DNA of 64,000 bases, taken from positions 1-64,000 of the forward strand of contig NZ_BMEC01000015.1 of assembly GCF_014636295.1 (NCBI RefSeq), in the 5' to 3' direction. The position numbers were made by a program, and so were the translations under genes. The DNA comes from Marivirga lumbricoides (GTDB lineage Bacteria; Bacteroidota; Bacteroidia; Cytophagales; Cyclobacteriaceae). The notes below the pieces were generated by a model, which saw only the letters and a program-made list of their open reading frames with translations, had not been told where the DNA came from and did not search any database. This document shows positions 1 to 6,942 of the stretch, in pieces; positions within the stretch are counted from its first letter, which is position 1, and each line of letters starts with the position of its first letter.

Positions 1-932
1 TATGATCTAAAAAATGCCATGTCAAGATCTAAAATAGGGTCTCTTTCTATCCCATTAAATTTAAAGTTATTGGCTGTTGTATAGCTTCTTTGGTAACTAT
101 TAAAAGTCAGACCGAAGGGGTAGTAATCATCTGCCTGCAACACCGCATTATGATGATGGTCTACCCTAAAATCATCCCAAAACACTTCCACGGTTTGCTG
201 GCTTTCATTGCTCAGGAACACGATCAAATAGCCATCCTGATCTATGAGTATTTCTTCGAAGGAGAGCTTTTGGTGCGTACCACTGCCATCCCCCGGGTCT
301 GCTGCGCTGGTACTTAACCTGTCAAAGCCACTGTTCAGGTAATTAAAGTCCTTGTCCAGCACAATGTAGTTCAGGTAAGCCCTCGGACTTTGCTCATTAG
401 AGTTGTCTGCTATGGCAGCTGAGCTAAATCCTGTTAAATTCTCCGAAGTTAATGCAGCTTCTCCACTAACCGCACCGCCTGAAAGCATGTTCACCAAAGC
501 GCTGATCAAGGCACCTGTATTAATGGCATCGTCCTGGTTAGTGGCCGCTATGTATTTGCCGTACACTTCTGCGCTTATTTTATCGCCTTTACTTACATAA
601 AGTGACTTCATTAAACCCACTGTTTCATTGCTTCCGCCTGCAAGTCTATGACTGGAGCTTCCGCTTCTCTTTAAGGCACTGGTAAGCTTTGTTACCTGGT
701 CGTAATTGTCAAAGTATGGATTTTCAGTAGTCTCAAAATCGGTAGCATAGTCATCATCCCTTACTGCAAAAGTGGTCCGCACATTGCCTAAATGGTCTTT
801 TAAATGGTACTGGTAGTCCTTTAAGCACTTTTTTAACGCTTTTTCGCTTTTTTCCAGGGCTTTCCCTGTCAAAAACACGTTTTTTTCCGTGCCTCTCCCT
901 CCCTGTCGATATGGTATTTTTAAACAGCCCAA
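1..932 (-). CDS. Orphan RHS core with C-terminal tip, partial (copy A)
   Basis: This is a headless piece of an RHS (YD-repeat) toxin gene that continues beyond the left edge. The reading frame opens at a TTG (932-930) just after an in-frame TAG. Its first 39 residues (GCLKIPYRQGG...KKCLKD) come from the adjoining repeat, not from RHS sequence. Residue 40 begins the core motif YQYHLKDHLGNVR, which matches residue 1431 onward of the long RHS protein at 17100-22967. The match lasts to about position 129 (HHHNAV.QADDYYPFG). After that the sequence diverges, so this copy carries a different tip, outside the window. The protein has no signal peptide, N-terminal domains or visible promoter, so it is probably silent. 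It is a displaced cassette rather than a random pseudogene, because the frame stays open. Confidence 0.8.
   Translation of the reverse strand, partial: MGCLKIPYRQGGRGTEKNVFLTGKALEKSEKALKKCLKDYQYHLKDHLGNVRTTFAVRDDDYATDFETTENPYFDNYDQVTKLTSALKRSGSSSHRLAGGSNETVGLMKSLYVSKGDKISAEVYGKYIAATNQDDAINTGALISALVNMLSGGAVSGEAALTSENLTGFSSAAIADNSNEQSPRAYLNYIVLDKDFNYLNSGFDRLSTSAADPGDGSGTHQKLSFEEILIDQDGYLIVFLSNESQQTVEVFWDDFRVDHHHNAVLQADDYYPFGLTFNSYQRSYTTANNFKFNGIERDPILDLDMAFFRS
129..815 (-). repeat. RHS core repeat, copy A
   Basis: This stretch of about 690 bp encodes the RHS core from YQYHLKDH to HHHNAV.QA. It recurs in the same orientation at 8877-9563 and 17991-18677. By eye all three are closely similar. 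They make long direct repeats spaced about 8.7 and 9.1 kb apart, and so are substrates for homologous recombination. Confidence 0.8.
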
Positions 933-979
933 TGCGCTTTCAATATACTAATTTTACTTGATATTCATAATGGAGATGG

Positions 980-1223
980 TCGCAGTTATAAGGTGTTCAG
1001 CACATGCATTCAGTCAGGCAGGGCAATAAAACCCGCCAAGCTGCTTACCCTCTTTCATCCCTTAAGCTTGTCATGTTTTTTGCTTCCTGTCCCCTTCGGC
1101 ATTTCCTTAAAATGCATAAGCTTCACCATGTGTCTGGCTCGCTGCGTTTTGCTCGGCAGCCGCCCGCCAACTGGTCGGGCCGCTTTCTCACGGCTCGCGT
1201 GCTTCGCGATTGGATAACTGCGA
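980..1223. repeat. Structured GC-rich inverted repeat
   Basis: A perfect 10-bp inverted repeat, TCGCAGTTAT (980-989) and ATAACTGCGA (1214-1223), brackets about 224 bp. The inner part (about 1130-1210) is far more GC-rich than the surroundings and rich in short stems such as GCCCG/CGGGC. A GCCTAAC heptamer just outside (1231-1237) resembles half of an integron attC core site, but I see no full attC. The two small plus-strand reading frames here do not look like genes. It may be a structured recombination or RNA element. Confidence 0.4.
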
Positions 1224-1256
1224 TTGTGTTTGCCTAACGCCCTTCGGTTGTTTCAT

Positions 1257-1321
1257 TTTTATGAGCGATGCAAAAAACTAGTGTTGATTTTTTGGCTGTT
1301 TTTTACATCGTTCATAAAAAC
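1257..1321. terminator. Long hairpin terminator after the 108-residue gene
   Basis: A roughly 23-nt stem with few mismatches, TTTTTATGAGCGATGCAAAA... pairing with ...TTTTACATCGTTCATAAAAA, has a loop of about 19 nt. The A/T-rich flanks suit termination in both directions. It begins 5 bases past the stop codon of the minus-strand gene at 1327. Confidence 0.6.
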
Positions 1322-1326
1322 GTTTC

Positions 1327-1653
1327 TTATTTCATCTTTCGAACTTCTTCATATAAATACCAGATATCATCAGGGCTTTTCATATGTTCTATTTGTGATT
1401 TTAGGTTTTCACCTCTGCTCTTCATTTCTGGATTTCTTTTAATTAGTACATCAATCGCTTTACTAAAATACTTTAAAACTCTTCCTACTATTTCACGGCA
1501 CTCTGCAGGAGTTAACAACCTACTTTTTTCATTGAGTTTAATAGCTTGATAGGCTCCCTTTAGATCACTTAAGGTTTTTGATCTCTGGTTTTGATTAAGC
1601 ACTCCACTTAAAAAGTCCTCTAATTCTCTGGTTTCTAAATAATAATCATTCAT
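1327..1653 (-). CDS. Conserved 108-residue protein of the element end (copy A)
   Basis: I do not recognise a family. The protein has 108 residues, starts MNDYYLETREL, is mostly charged and helical in composition (repeated K/E/R with spaced L/I), and has no signal peptide or membrane segment. An identical copy lies at 10075-10401. An ordinary amino-acid composition, an ATG start and a strong hairpin right after the stop argue that it is a real gene. Its place inside the end repeat, next to the toxin-antitoxin pair and recombinases, suggests a DNA-binding or accessory recombination role, but nothing in the sequence proves that. Confidence 0.55.
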   Translation of the reverse strand: MNDYYLETRELEDFLSGVLNQNQRSKTLSDLKGAYQAIKLNEKSRLLTPAECREIVGRVLKYFSKAIDVLIKRNPEMKSRGENLKSQIEHMKSPDDIWYLYEEVRKMK

Positions 1654-2373
1654 AATAACTGATATTTTTTGTTCGGCAGTAAAGGACTAATATTTGCATC
1701 ATTAATCAGAGGACACAAAAAATATCACCTTTAAATAATTGATTATCAAAATTTTAAACATCTCGGAAAAAAGTAAATGGCATCATTTTACTTTGCTGTT
1801 TTGCACTTGCTTTCCTGCCATTTGGTTTTTATCGGGATGCTCCAAGCGAACTGCTGCACTCCATTAAATGTAAATCTACTAACAGAGCGCGGAAGGTTTC
1901 TACTCACTAAAGATTTGATAATGATTGCCGGGACTACTCAACTTTCCTGACCTACGCTGTTTGCTCCGCGGGCCACTGCGGGTACCACCAGCCAGCCTGC
2001 CAAGGGGGAACGAAGCGCAGCGAAGAGGCTTGGCAGTGTCTGGCGGTGGTCGCAGGCCCGCCTAACTCTGGCTGTGGTTTTGTTTTTTTGCCTTTGCCCC
2101 GCAGGGATCAAACAAATCAAAAAAATAAAAGGGAACAGACGTGCCGAGGAGCGGATGGCAAGCAAAGGGAGGAAAATGCAAATGGGCTTTTTGAGGGTCA
2201 GCTAAATAGCGGAGCCCCGCCTTTTTGCGGGGTGGAGTGGTTTAAGGCGTGAGGATTTGCATTTTTCCGGACTGCAGCCTTGCTAGCCGCACCACAGGCA
2301 CACCGCTTTTCCGCTACCAGCCATAAGCTGGGAGCGTACCGCCTGCAAGCGGTAAACTTTTGGAACGGGGGAT
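1654..2373. other. Noncoding structured stretch (copy A)
   Basis: I find no convincing gene here. From about 1940 the DNA is unusually GC-rich. A long hairpin spans 1968-2061: GCGGGCC, ACCACC, GCCAG and CTGCCAAG on the left pair in order with CTTGGCAG, CTGGC, GGTGGT and GGCCCGC on the right. Smaller hairpins lie at 2215-2232 (CCCCGC-cttttt-GCGGGG) and 2337-2354 (TACCGC-ctgcaa-GCGGTA), the latter at the end of the repeat. Possible roles are recombinase binding, a structured RNA or termination of the upstream operon. Confidence 0.55.
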
Positions 2374-2670
2374 TTAAAGTTTCTTTTTTGTAGGATTTTG
2401 TCGGTTGTCGAACATAGTGATTAGCTCTATTTTATCTTTCTTGATTTGATAATAAAGGCTGGTTTGTTTACTTATCACACACCTTCTTACTTGTTTTCTT
2501 TTGCCTGAAGAAGGATACAGGTCAGGCATTTCAGATATAAGTTTAAGAATCGATTGTAAGCGGTTATTAAACTTATTGACCGTCTTGTTTCCCCATTTGT
2601 CCGCTAGGTAGTCAAGTAATTTCAGATAGTCTTGTCTGGCACGGGGTGACCATTCAATCGGTTTACTCAT
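2374..2670 (-). CDS. RelE/ParE-family toxin
   Basis: This 98-residue protein has the ParE-like layout: an N-terminal WSPRARQDYLKLLDYLADKWG helix region, P.LYPSSGKRKQVRRCVI in the middle, and a C-terminal beta strand SLYYQIKKDKIELITMFDNRQNP. Such toxins attack gyrase (ParE) or ribosome-bound mRNA (RelE); I cannot tell which. It overlaps its antitoxin by 4 bases (ATGA type), so the two are translationally coupled. It sits between recombinase B and the element-end repeat, exactly where the other module carries HicAB. That suggests an exchangeable maintenance module. Confidence 0.85.
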   Translation of the reverse strand: MSKPIEWSPRARQDYLKLLDYLADKWGNKTVNKFNNRLQSILKLISEMPDLYPSSGKRKQVRRCVISKQTSLYYQIKKDKIELITMFDNRQNPTKKKL

Positions 2671-2939
2671 AACTTAAACTTCTCCCTAACCTCTTTCATC
2701 ACTTGCTCATGTGGTATGCTTTCCCCTCGGTTTAGTTGAGCTAAACCTTCATCAATAGCTGATCGTTCTTCTTCACTAATTTCATCCCACCAATCAACTT
2801 CTTTGGATTTTTTTAATGTAATGAACTCTTTGAGTGTCTTGGGATCATTCAATCCTGCCAACCATTCTAATAAACTTAGTTTTTCAGCTCTTATGTCCAT
2901 ATTTTTTAAGTTTGCTTTTCGTAAAGATAACATTTTCAT
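2667..2939 (-). CDS. ParD-like / addiction-module antitoxin
   Basis: This 90-residue antitoxin lies directly upstream of the RelE/ParE toxin. Its C-terminal half (residues about 50-88: DEISEEERSAIDEGLAQLN, RGESIPHEQVMKEVREKF) matches the addiction-module component family whose tail wraps the toxin. The N-terminal half probably dimerises and may bind the operon promoter. A second start at MDIRAEKLSLLEW (residue 14) is possible. Such pairs typically repress their own transcription through antitoxin and toxin together. It starts just 28 bases from the stop of the upstream recombinase gene and may be cotranscribed with it. Confidence 0.8.
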   Translation of the reverse strand: MKMLSLRKANLKNMDIRAEKLSLLEWLAGLNDPKTLKEFITLKKSKEVDWWDEISEEERSAIDEGLAQLNRGESIPHEQVMKEVREKFKL

Positions 2940-2967
2940 TTTCTATTTTAGTTTCATTTATTGATTT

Positions 2968-3876
2968 TCAACCCAACGGATGAAATTTATCCACTGCCAC
3001 TTTCAGGCCTTCCATATCGTTTTGTAAATAGGCTTCTGTGCTGAAGATGCGCCTGTGGCCTGCCATGTACTGCACTTCCCTGATGTTGTATTGCTTCAGC
3101 CACAAAGTGATCACGCTTGCCCTGAGCTGGTGGGCGCTTTGCAACAATGGCTGTTGCTTTCGTAATTGCTTAATGATCCTTTTGTGCATGTCACGGTAAT
3201 TTTTATAACCTGTAACAAGCAATAAGTCACTATCCTGTTTGCCAAAGCTTTCCTGTAGCTCTTTCCTTGTTTGGTTGATGTAACGATCCATCATAATGAT
3301 CTGTCCTGCCTGTAGTGACAATGTCCTTTCGTTATAGCTCCTGCCCCTTCTTATGCTTACTTTCCCGTTCAACACATCCACATCTTTTACACTCAACCTG
3401 GACAAAGTAGTGACTTCCAGCCCCTGGTACACCATCAGCCCTACTGCTATTTTGTTCCTTATCGCTGATGCCCTTGCCGTGGGTTTGGTGTTCCTTAAAT
3501 GGATGTCATAATCTGTATAGAGTGCTTCCAGCTGTTCTTTATTGAGGTTCGGGCATAGTTTCTTGGCCTGCTTGCTTTTTATATTTAAATAGCCTGTAGG
3601 GTTGGTGGGGTAGTTCTCCGGATCTGACTGGTGAAGGGCTTCAAAATAATGGGCTATGGCGATCATATAGCCCTGTATGGTACGTTGGCACACCCCTCTT
3701 TTTCTCAGGTGGCTAACATAATCCATTAGCTCGTTGTATTTGATAAAACAGGGTTCTAGGTGCCGGGATGCTGCCCATTGCAGAAAGATGTCATTGATTG
3801 CTTTGTAGCTTTCTATGGTACTCTTTGAGCATCCTTTTTTCTTCAGGTAATTTGTTAATTCATCCATTTTATCCAT
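2968..3876 (-). CDS. Tyrosine recombinase B, atypical active site (copy A)
   Basis: This 302-residue phage-integrase-family protein has an N-terminal SAM-like core-binding domain (residues about 4-95, KKKGCSKSTIESY) and a C-terminal catalytic domain. The H-x-x-R box (HQLRAS), the late GH (AGHRR) and the nucleophile tyrosine (STEAYLQ) are visible. The first catalytic arginine, normally in GLR, is replaced by GLE (YQGLEVTTLSRL). The same change is in the other module's copy, so it is inherited and not an error. It may work with recombinase A as a heteromer, possibly as a non-catalytic partner. An internal ATG at residue 4 (3867) is an alternative start that matches the other copy. Confidence 0.85.
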   Translation of the reverse strand: MDKMDELTNYLKKKGCSKSTIESYKAINDIFLQWAASRHLEPCFIKYNELMDYVSHLRKRGVCQRTIQGYMIAIAHYFEALHQSDPENYPTNPTGYLNIKSKQAKKLCPNLNKEQLEALYTDYDIHLRNTKPTARASAIRNKIAVGLMVYQGLEVTTLSRLSVKDVDVLNGKVSIRRGRSYNERTLSLQAGQIIMMDRYINQTRKELQESFGKQDSDLLLVTGYKNYRDMHKRIIKQLRKQQPLLQSAHQLRASVITLWLKQYNIREVQYMAGHRRIFSTEAYLQNDMEGLKVAVDKFHPLG

Positions 3877-3892
3877 TCAACTTCATTTTATT

Positions 3893-4936
3893 TCATGTCA
3901 TTTCGTTGGACAAGTCCACCTTCATGTTATTTCGGTCGGACAGGTAAAATCTTTCCATGATGTGGGTATATACTTGGGTGCTTTCAAGGCTGTCATGTCC
4001 TAAAAACTGTGATACTTTTTCTATTTCCATGCCCTGGTACAACAAATGCGTGGCAATGCTGTGCCGTAATACATGCAGGTGTACGGGTTGGGTGATGGAG
4101 ATTAGTAATTGGTCATTAGGAAAAGAGTCATTAGGGGTTTGGTCATTGGTTGATTGGGGATTGGGAAAGTGTTCATTGACCAGTTCCACCAGTTCTTTCA
4201 GCCTTCTGTTCAGGGTGTTGCCACATATCCTTGTCCCCCTGTTGCCCAATAAAAAAGCGTCTTCTTTACTGTTTGGGCTTAGCAGCCTTGGCCTGCCTTC
4301 ATAGCAATAGTTTTCCAGCTGTCTTGCTGTCTGTTTGCCAAAAGGCACATACCTTGCTTTGCTCCCTTTCCCTTTTCTTACGGCCACCAGCCTGTTGTCA
4401 AAATCAATATCGCCTATATTCAAAGCTGTTCCTTCGCTTCTTCTCAGCCCGCAATCATAAAACAAGGCCAAAAAGGCTTTGTCCCGTAAGGCTGCCACTG
4501 GCCTAGTATCTTCTTCCATTCCCGCAGCTTCATACAGGGCTTTCACCTGGGCGATGCTCAGCGGGATTACTTCTTTGGGGTTAGGTGTTTCGTGCGGGAT
4601 GCTTAAGGCCGGGATTTCCATGCGTGCCTGTTTCCGCAGATATTCCAGCAGCCTTTCCAGTGCATTGAGGTGGGCATTTAAATAGTTGTTCGATAGCCCT
4701 CCGCCCTGTCTTTGGTTGGCTCTTTGGCTCAGCTCCCTGTAATGGCTTTTGATTATAGGAATATCGATCTGGCTCACTTGCTGTTTTCCTTTGGATTCCA
4801 TGTAATGCAGCAACTCCCGCACGTACACAGGAAAAGACTTTACCGTTGTAGGCGCATAGCCCAATACGTCCAGCCACTCGCCAAAACTTTGTTCCAAATA
4901 CCTGAAGGATGCACTTTTTAAGGGTAGTTTTTTCAT
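3893..4936 (-). CDS. Tyrosine recombinase A, XerC/D-like (copy A)
   Basis: This 347-residue recombinase has a complete catalytic set: Arg I in CGLRRSEG, Lys in GKGSKARYVPF, HVLRHS as the H-x-x-R box, GH in FLGHDS and Tyr in TQVYTHI. The N-terminal domain (about residues 5-110) is a typical SAM-like DNA-binding fold. An N/P/D-rich loop between the lysine strand and the HxxR box (PNPQSTNDQTPNDS, about 4098-4176) looks like an inserted microsatellite and has a different length in the other module. The C-terminus is about 20 residues longer than the homologue at 12672-13646. It is encoded just ahead of recombinase B, probably as one transcript, and should drive element insertion or excision. Confidence 0.92.
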   Translation of the reverse strand: MKKLPLKSASFRYLEQSFGEWLDVLGYAPTTVKSFPVYVRELLHYMESKGKQQVSQIDIPIIKSHYRELSQRANQRQGGGLSNNYLNAHLNALERLLEYLRKQARMEIPALSIPHETPNPKEVIPLSIAQVKALYEAAGMEEDTRPVAALRDKAFLALFYDCGLRRSEGTALNIGDIDFDNRLVAVRKGKGSKARYVPFGKQTARQLENYCYEGRPRLLSPNSKEDAFLLGNRGTRICGNTLNRRLKELVELVNEHFPNPQSTNDQTPNDSFPNDQLLISITQPVHLHVLRHSIATHLLYQGMEIEKVSQFLGHDSLESTQVYTHIMERFYLSDRNNMKVDLSNEMT

Positions 4937-5198
4937 AAATTGTTATTTGGTACTGGTTATCAGGTAGTTATTGAAGTTTCTCGTATAATGCCTAACAGGC
5001 TCTGTTTTTTGCTTCGGTTGGTGTTTTCAGAACTTTTGAACTTTGCCTGTAACTTACTGTTGCTCTTGGTCTTTAGTGGTTCATTTGTGCTTTGAACTGG
5101 TGGTGAACCACTGTGGACTGCCTTGCCTATCTTCCTTGGTTTTACTGTGTCGGTGCTCTGTCTTATAACATGCACCGTGTAGTATCTAAGGGCGACTT
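4937..5198. promoter_or_regulatory. Conserved noncoding gap with two inverted repeats (copy A)
   Basis: The gap between the recombinase A start and the ATPase stop keeps two motifs found at the same place in the other module. One is AGTGGTTCA (5075-5083) facing TGAACCACT (5104-5112), with further TTTGAAC/GAACTT half-sites nearby. The other is CGGTGC (5151-5156) facing GCACCG (5172-5177) around TCTTATAACA. The second could be a terminator for the ATPase gene, a recombinase core site or an operator. The surrounding bases differ between the copies, so the motifs are probably functional. Confidence 0.5.
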
Positions 5199-6803
5199 TT
5201 ACTTCTGCTTCTTTGCTCCTGCTAATCCGCTCATTATCTTGTCCAGTATGCCTGTAATACCGTTTTTGAGTTGCTCGTATTCGTCCAGTTGCGTAATCCT
5301 GTATTCATGTGGTTTTCCTTTCTCTCCGGCCACTTTTTTCACGTAGTCATATTCCTGTAATTGCACCATATAGCGCTTCTGGTTGCTGGGATTAATTCGT
5401 AAAAACTGCCGCACTTCTTTGTTGGTAAAACTGCCTGCCTTCGCTTTAGCTTCGGCAGGCAAAGCTTTATCCCGTTTATTAAGCCATGTTTTGAGCCACT
5501 CTAAATATTTCCTTCCGGCATCGTTCAGAGGATCTGATTTCCGGATCAGTACTTCCTTCATCAGTTTGTTGGCTTCCTGTATATCTTCCAGTGTTGTGTT
5601 AATGTATATTTCCCCTGTTTCCTTGTCTGCTTCTTCGGCTCTCTGGTACTGGTGGTAGAAAGTGACTGCTTCTATAAAAGCTAAGTAATGCGCATTGCTT
5701 CTCCTGGGCTTGAACACTTCATCGGGGATTTTCAGCTGCTCTGCATAAGGGTTGCGGATGCTCACGGGTTTTAAGATACGCTGTGTGTTCTTTAGCAGTT
5801 CTGCTATTTCATATTGTGCTGTTTTATCTATTCGTCCGGCCGAGTCAGCTCTTTGGTAGGCCATGATCTTTTCGTCCTGTTCTTTGCTTTCATCGATATG
5901 GATCAGGAAGGAACGGTTGGCATTATCTTCATACAGGCTTTCTTTGGTGGTGCAGCCTGCCACACTTACAGGTCCCTCTACTTTTAAACTCACCGTACGG
6001 GTTTCGCCTTTGGTATTCTTTACGGCCAGTGTTTTGGTAATATGTTTCTTGGACTGGATTTCCCTTAATGGGTACAGTACACTTTCTGCACCGTCCAGGT
6101 CTTCTATCAATATCAGTTTATTCTTTAGTTCCTGTTGCCCAAAATAGTAAAAGGCATTGCTGCTCAATGTGGTGATTTCCAGTTTGTCTTCTTCGGGGAT
6201 CAAAGCACTTACTTTCTCCTGCAGGTGGGTTTTGCCTATGCCTGAGCTGCCAAAGCTGATCACGTGCAGCGGGTTATCTCTTTTCCGGCTGGTAAATATT
6301 AAATACATTAAAAGCCTGTTGTTTTCTTCTCCTATCACACCTGCTTTGCCTATATCCTCCATTGTCCTGCCCATCAGGTTCGGGGCTTTCAGGTATTGCT
6401 GTGCTGCTTTGATTTCTTCAGGACTTAATAGTTTTTTCTGGTTTTTATTGCCTGCGGATGCTATCCGCTCTATTTCCTGTAATCTGTAGGCTTCCAGTGC
6501 ATCGGTCAGGTTTTCCAGTGCTGTGGCAATTACGCTGGTGCCTATCTCTAATCTTTCAGCCGTTTTCCTGCAAAGTTTCTCCACCTGGGTGTCATTGTAC
6601 AAGTCCAGGTTATGCCGTACCGCGCTAAAGCCTTCCTCTGTCCCGATCTTTAACGTCACCCGCAACCTGTCCAGGCCTTCTAATCTTATCCCGCCTAAAA
6701 TGGTGATTTGCAGCACTCCGATTTCAAAGGTCAGGTGGTCGGGGTTTCCCGTGTCAAGTACGGGATGGGCTGTGGTGTCCAAGGCTTGCTTCTCAGTCTT
6801 CAT
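5199..6803 (-). CDS. AAA-type ATPase of the element, helicase/primase-like (copy A)
   Basis: This 534-residue protein has a Walker A at about residues 185-192 (GSSGIGKT) and a Walker B at about 231-236 (ILIEDLDG). It continues with a sensor-like region (AGCTTKES, ANRSFLIHIDES). The region before Walker A is helical, and a winged-helix-like tail (TNKEVRQFLRINPSNQKRYM) probably binds DNA. The layout resembles the ATPase half of phage or plasmid primase-helicases, but no zinc finger or primase motif is present. It is likely to assist replication or strand handling of the excised element. Its start region is divergent from the XRE gene, and a TACTTTTG -7 motif lies at 6834-6841. Confidence 0.7.
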   Translation of the reverse strand: MKTEKQALDTTAHPVLDTGNPDHLTFEIGVLQITILGGIRLEGLDRLRVTLKIGTEEGFSAVRHNLDLYNDTQVEKLCRKTAERLEIGTSVIATALENLTDALEAYRLQEIERIASAGNKNQKKLLSPEEIKAAQQYLKAPNLMGRTMEDIGKAGVIGEENNRLLMYLIFTSRKRDNPLHVISFGSSGIGKTHLQEKVSALIPEEDKLEITTLSSNAFYYFGQQELKNKLILIEDLDGAESVLYPLREIQSKKHITKTLAVKNTKGETRTVSLKVEGPVSVAGCTTKESLYEDNANRSFLIHIDESKEQDEKIMAYQRADSAGRIDKTAQYEIAELLKNTQRILKPVSIRNPYAEQLKIPDEVFKPRRSNAHYLAFIEAVTFYHQYQRAEEADKETGEIYINTTLEDIQEANKLMKEVLIRKSDPLNDAGRKYLEWLKTWLNKRDKALPAEAKAKAGSFTNKEVRQFLRINPSNQKRYMVQLQEYDYVKKVAGEKGKPHEYRITQLDEYEQLKNGITGILDKIMSGLAGAKKQK

Positions 6804-6833
6804 AAGAAAATTTTATTTGATAAACATGTGATT

Positions 6834-6841
6834 CAAAAGTA
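6834..6841 (-). promoter_or_regulatory. -7 element of the ATPase promoter (copy A)
   Basis: On the minus strand the bases read TACTTTTG, matching the Bacteroidota TAnnTTTG consensus, about 30 bases upstream of the ATPase start codon at 6803. It lies in the divergent gap shared with the XRE gene, so the XRE protein may control both directions. Confidence 0.5.
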
Positions 6842-6879
6842 GCGCATGTTTTTCTTTTAAGCAAGCAACAAGTATTTCT

Positions 6880-6906
6880 TTTGGTAAATTCTTTTACCTA
6901 AATTTG
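6880..6906 (+). promoter_or_regulatory. XRE promoter with embedded palindromic operator
   Basis: A -33-like TTTGG at 6880 is followed at standard spacing by the -7 motif TAAATTTG (6899-6906). The spacer holds a palindrome, GGTAAA-ttct-TTTACC (6883-6898), well placed for an XRE dimer to block RNA polymerase. A strong Shine-Dalgarno-like AAGGAGGT (6923-6930) precedes the ATG at 6943. That is unusual in this phylum. Confidence 0.6.
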
Positions 6907-6942
6907 AGTGATTATCATCAAAAAGGAGGTCTTTAGATAAAC

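Larger units (their letters stand above)
817..2355. repeat. 1.54-kb element-end repeat, copy A
   Basis: The segment recurs at 9565-11103 with a constant offset of 8748. I saw only one substitution across it (C at 2199, T at 10947). It starts where RHS core homology stops, at the codons for KCLKD before YQYH, and ends at a small hairpin, TACCGC-ctgcaa-GCGGTA (2337-2354). It holds the 39-residue leader of the orphan RHS frame, a GC-rich inverted-repeat structure, a hairpin terminator, a 108-residue gene and a second structured GC-rich stretch. The neighbouring recombinase and RHS genes differ much more between modules. That points to gene conversion or strong selection on this end. Confidence 0.85.

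Noticed and set aside
980-1237. True integron attC site
   Set aside because: Only one core-like heptamer (GCCTAAC) and an unrelated inverted repeat are seen; there is no paired R'/L' structure and no integron integrase with the extra domain.
993-1442. Several overlapping plus-strand frames in the end repeat (also at 9741-10190)
   Set aside because: They overlap each other, the hairpin terminator and the 108-residue gene on the other strand, and look like noncoding DNA read by chance.
1938-2165. A 75-residue minus-strand reading frame, repeated at 10686-10913
   Set aside because: It lies in the GC-rich hairpin region, has a composition driven by base content and starts without a plausible signal; repetition is due to the copied segment.
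817-2355. Group II intron or insertion sequence
   Set aside because: No reverse transcriptase, no transposase, no intron domain V-like hairpin and no target duplications at the ends.
4960-5175. A 71-residue minus-strand frame upstream of recombinase A
   Set aside because: It reads straight through both inverted repeats, is not kept in the other module and has a biased composition.
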